DNA of 5,973 nucleotides from an uncultured bacterium. Its GTDB lineage: Bacteria > Patescibacteriota > Minisyncoccia > Phycocordibacterales > UBA2100. This document shows, in pieces, positions 4,828 through 5,973 of the stretch (position 1 is its first letter; every line of letters begins with the position of its first letter). The position numbers were made by a program, and so were the translations under genes. The stretch covers positions 1-5,973 of the forward strand of contig CAIRSC010000099.1 of the NCBI GenBank assembly GCA_903881205.1, given 5' to 3'. The notes under the pieces were generated by a model. The model saw only the letters and a list, made by a program, of their open reading frames with translations, had not been told where the DNA came from and did no database searches.

Positions 4828-5973
4828 TTATACGCCGGTCTCAGGCGACTTGTCGGTGAATATGCTCCACACACTTTCCGTATCCGTATACCACTGGTAC
4901 ACGTTGAGGAAGCGCTCCGAAGGAACAGTGGTGGCGCCAAGCGAGACACCTTTGAGACTCTTCGGTACCTCGTAGAGGAATTCCGGAGAGTACAAAAAGA
5001 CGGCGGGACGGTCATGCTCGACGAGCGTAGCGAACTGATCGTAGATCTTGGTGCGCTCTTCGGTATCGGTCGTTGCGCGTGCTTGTGAGAGCAGTGTATC
5101 AACTCCGGCGTTGGCATACAAGGCGAGGTTGAGTCCCGGGTCGTTGCGCTGCGACGAGTGCCAGAATGCGAAGAGGTCGAGCTCGCGACCGACGACCTCG
5201 CCGAAGAGAATCGCATCGTAGTTGCGCGGTCGGATCACGGTGGTATTGAGATCGCTGAGCGGATATACCTGCACCGTTACGCTCGCCCCGAGTGCTTTCC
5301 ATGCGGCAGCGACTGCATCTGCGGTCGCAGAGAGCTCCGTCGGATCGGCGGTAGAAAGTGTAAACGAGAGCGGCAGACCTTTTGCATTGGTCCAGGTGTT
5401 GTCGGCGTTGTGTTTCCAGCCGCCTTTGACGAGTAGTGCCTGTGCTGCAGCGATCGAGTCGTCGGTATACGCCGTCGATACATTGATAGTGTGGTTATCT
5501 GTCGGTGCTGCAATCGGCGGGAGGGGACCTTTGAGCGGTACTCCGTATCCGAAAAGTGTCATATCGACGAGTCGCTGCTTGTCGATAGCGGTATCAAGCG
5601 CGGCGCGCACCGATGAATCGGAGAGTACTGCCGAATGCGACTGATTGAAAAAGACGCCGAACACGCGCGGGAGTATCGTGCTCACTGTCTGTGTGTCGGT
5701 GAGCTTGATGAGAGAGAGTTGCTCAGGATCAATGCCCGCGACCGCATCGATACGGCCCTGGTTGAACGCGGTGCGCATACCGTCTTCATTTGGATAGAAG
5801 AGGAACGTAATGTGTCCGACATAGGGCTCGCCGAGTGCGAACGCCTTGAATGGTGCTAGGTCGTAGCGGGTGACACTGCCGGTGGAATCGGTCTGCACGC
5901 CCGACACTTTGTACGGACCGGAGCCGACCGGATGTGTGTTGACCGGACTGAAAGGGAATTCTTCGGCCGAGAC
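4828..5973 (-). CDS. ABC transporter solute-binding protein, family 5 (oligopeptide/dipeptide type), C-terminal part
   Basis: The C-terminal 381 residues of an extracellular substrate-binding protein of the SBP_bac_5 (OppA/DppA) class; the frame stays open to the right edge. In-window residues 13-26 (THPVGSGPYKVSGV) match the family's hallmark GTGPY segment. Further family features are FLFYPNEDGMRTAFNQGRIDAVAGIDPEQL (dimple-forming helix and strand) and SSVRAALDTAIDKQRLVDMTLFGYGVPLKGPLPP, the typical R.A...AIDR..L....GGA..P..GP..P region. Later come RNDPGLNLALYANAGVDTLLSQA and the end RFLNVYQWYTDTESVWSIF. Family members are about 500-600 aa, so the signal or lipoprotein peptide and first lobe lie outside. 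The GTG at 5907 is an internal valine, not a start. The substrate is probably peptides but unproven. No permease or ATPase gene is in the window. The stop is 52 nt before rnj with no clear terminator between. Confidence 0.93.
   Translation of the reverse strand, partial: VSAEEFPFSPVNTHPVGSGPYKVSGVQTDSTGSVTRYDLAPFKAFALGEPYVGHITFLFYPNEDGMRTAFNQGRIDAVAGIDPEQLSLIKLTDTQTVSTILPRVFGVFFNQSHSAVLSDSSVRAALDTAIDKQRLVDMTLFGYGVPLKGPLPPIAAPTDNHTINVSTAYTDDSIAAAQALLVKGGWKHNADNTWTNAKGLPLSFTLSTADPTELSATADAVAAAWKALGASVTVQVYPLSDLNTTVIRPRNYDAILFGEVVGRELDLFAFWHSSQRNDPGLNLALYANAGVDTLLSQARATTDTEERTKIYDQFATLVEHDRPAVFLYSPEFLYEVPKSLKGVSLGATTVPSERFLNVYQWYTDTESVWSIFTDKSPETGV

Noticed and set aside
4714..5088. Plus-strand open frame (124 codons) across the rnj / solute-binding protein gap
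   Set aside because: It starts antisense to the rnj N-terminus and continues antisense to the conserved end of the solute-binding protein.
5173..5199. 7-bp inverted repeat GAGGTCG/CGACCTC inside the solute-binding protein gene
   Set aside because: The arms are short and GC-rich with a 13-nt loop, and lack the GCAAGG core. It is likely chance in GC-rich coding sequence.
5905..5907. GTG as start of the solute-binding protein
   Set aside because: The frame continues upstream to the window edge and the family's GSGPYKV segment spans this codon, so it is an internal valine.

Overview
The window reads as a piece of a small-genome, moderately GC-rich bacterial chromosome. Several proteins resemble what I recall of Candidate Phyla Radiation (Patescibacteria/Parcubacteria, perhaps Kaiserbacteria-like) lineages: an endonuclease III with a broken iron-sulfur motif, a MutY with no iron-sulfur cysteines and no NUDIX domain, an RNase J with a long Pro/Gly/Arg-rich N-terminal tail, and a family-5 solute-binding protein ending in a WY..T..VW.IF-type tail. 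The lineage is inferred from family resemblance, not from a marker gene. All visible stop codons are TAA or TAG, and nothing suggests a recoded TGA.

Left part (1-1910, + strand): a tight base-excision-repair cluster. It holds the 3' part of an endonuclease III gene (nth), a HAD-IB phosphatase-like gene 36 nt later, and a mutY-type adenine glycosylase gene 3 nt after that. All three are in the same reading frame and are probably co-transcribed. The mutY coding sequence carries three perfect short palindromes.

Middle (1911-2747): a convergent junction, then two small minus-strand genes of unknown function. One encodes a 92-aa protein that is probably a winged helix, with its own well-formed sigma70-type promoter. 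The other encodes a 101-aa protein with no family I recognise and an excellent Shine-Dalgarno, probably co-transcribed with RNase J. Each is followed by an almost identical terminator-like hairpin with a 10-11 bp stem. These hairpins share a GCAAGG/CCTTGC core with two of the palindromes inside mutY.

Right part (2748-5973, - strand): a complete RNase J gene (675 aa), preceded by an AT-rich 52-nt gap that may hold a weak promoter. Upstream of it is the C-terminal 381 residues of an ABC-transporter family-5 solute-binding protein whose N-terminus lies off the right edge. No stretch longer than about 100 bases lacks a gene or a described element. I see no tRNA, rRNA, CRISPR array or insertion sequence.

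The most interesting signals are (a) two neighbouring DNA glycosylases that have both wholly or partly lost the iron-sulfur motif, and (b) a possible family of short palindromes found both in intergenic terminators and in-frame inside mutY.
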